From Anaerolineae bacterium (lineage in GTDB: Bacteria > Chloroflexota > Anaerolineae > 4572-78 > NAK82), in contig JAUVPY010000159.1 in NCBI GenBank assembly GCA_030598425.1, forward strand, positions 1-6,612: DNA of 6,612 nt. The letters are read 5' to 3'. This document shows, one piece after another, positions 6,346-6,612 of this stretch; positions within the stretch are counted from its first letter, which is position 1, and each line of letters opens with the position of its first letter. Below the pieces are notes generated by a model. The model was not told the DNA's origin, ran no database searches, and saw only the letters and a program-made list of their open reading frames with translations. Both the position numbers and the translations under genes were made by a program.

Positions 6346-6386
6346 GAAAAAAGAATGGTTGCAACTTTATGGGGACACGCAGGGCG

Positions 6387-6415
6387 TTGAGTTATATCGT
6401 TAGCTATGCTATAAT
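6387..6415 (+). promoter_or_regulatory. Strong extended -10 promoter of the archease gene
   Basis: TTGAGT (6387-6392), a 17-base spacer and a perfect TATAAT (6410-6415) preceded by TG (extended -10 TGCTATAAT). Transcription would start near 6422, about 16 bases before the ATG. It lies 41 bp outside the right end of the insertion sequence, so the element does not supply any of its boxes. Confidence 0.75.
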
Positions 6416-6437
6416 GAGAGTAGGTTTGAGCGAGACG

Positions 6438-6612
6438 ATGAACGTGGGTAACGAACCGGATCCTTTCGAGGAAGTGGAGCACACGGCTGACTGGGCGCTG
6501 CGTGTGCGTGGGCGCGATCTGCGCGAGTTGCTGGTGAACGCCGCTCGTGGCATGAGCTGCCTGCTCGTCCCCGACTTGGACGCTGTGCCGACTGACGTGG
6601 AACGGCGCTTCG
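6438..6612 (+). CDS. Archease family protein, N-terminal part
   Basis: An open frame runs from the ATG at 6438 to the window end (58 codons visible). PFEEVEHTADWALRVRGRDL followed by LRELLVNAARGM matches the N-terminus of archease, a small protein of about 140 residues that activates the RNA ligase RtcB and assists its guanylylation in tRNA splicing and RNA repair. The conserved His15/Asp18 of the EHTAD motif are visible; the Asp is part of the metal site in the family. The ribosome-binding site is weak (GAG with few matches), but a strong promoter lies just upstream. An rtcB gene is a frequent neighbour of archease and could lie beyond the window. Confidence 0.85.
   Translation, partial: MNVGNEPDPFEEVEHTADWALRVRGRDLRELLVNAARGMSCLLVPDLDAVPTDVERRF

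Noticed and set aside
1..6612. CRISPR arrays, tRNA or rRNA genes, and riboswitches
   Set aside because: I looked for regularly spaced repeats, tRNA-like cloverleaf motifs and known leader patterns and saw none.

Overview
The window reads as an ordinary bacterial chromosome segment of moderately high GC that carries one insertion sequence. The gene content and an intergenic array of CGTACTG-type heptamers are compatible with Chloroflexota (Anaerolineae-like). This is an impression from sequence style, not a computed placement. UGA is used as a normal stop (the histidine kinase ends in TGA) and TGG encodes Trp, so there is no sign of a genome-wide alternative code.

Layout: (1) 1-290 is the 3' end of a quinone oxidoreductase/zinc-type dehydrogenase gene on +. 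(2) 403-717 (-) is a small ArsR/SmtB-family repressor with a TTGACA-17-TATCAT promoter, AT-rich operator-like inverted repeats and a Rho-independent terminator. (3) 2133-2822 and 806-2056 (-) are an OmpR-family response regulator followed by its membrane histidine kinase; a folded heptamer-repeat element lies between them. (4) 2823-3172 is the divergent regulatory region. (5) 3173-4786 (+) is a DUF3179 lipoprotein. (6) 4998-6345 is an ISL3-like insertion sequence with recognisable terminal inverted repeats; its transposase frame is interrupted by a -1 shift at a run of seven T. (7) 6438 to the window end is the start of an archease gene behind a strong extended -10 promoter.

Main discovery: the DUF3179 gene looks like two ORFs split by a stop, but the TGA at 4004-4006 stands exactly where the family has the first Cys of its YCPLCG-type CxxC motif (here Y-[TGA]-T-L-C-G). 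The frame is open for another 260 codons with conserved DUF3179 sequence. Immediately after the TGA lies a 7-bp stem with a GGU apical loop that starts 17 nt downstream, the geometry of a bacterial SECIS. I interpret the gene as a selenoprotein: a secreted, lipid-anchored DUF3179 protein of 537 residues with a U-x-x-C centre. The competing explanation is a simple nonsense mutation (TGC to TGA).

How the parts may fit: the two-component system is divergent from the selenoprotein gene, and GTAA(C/G) words in the shared intergenic region could be binding sites for the regulator. This makes control of the lipoprotein by the two-component system possible but unproven. The insertion sequence separates the lipoprotein gene from the archease gene and has no obvious functional tie to either.
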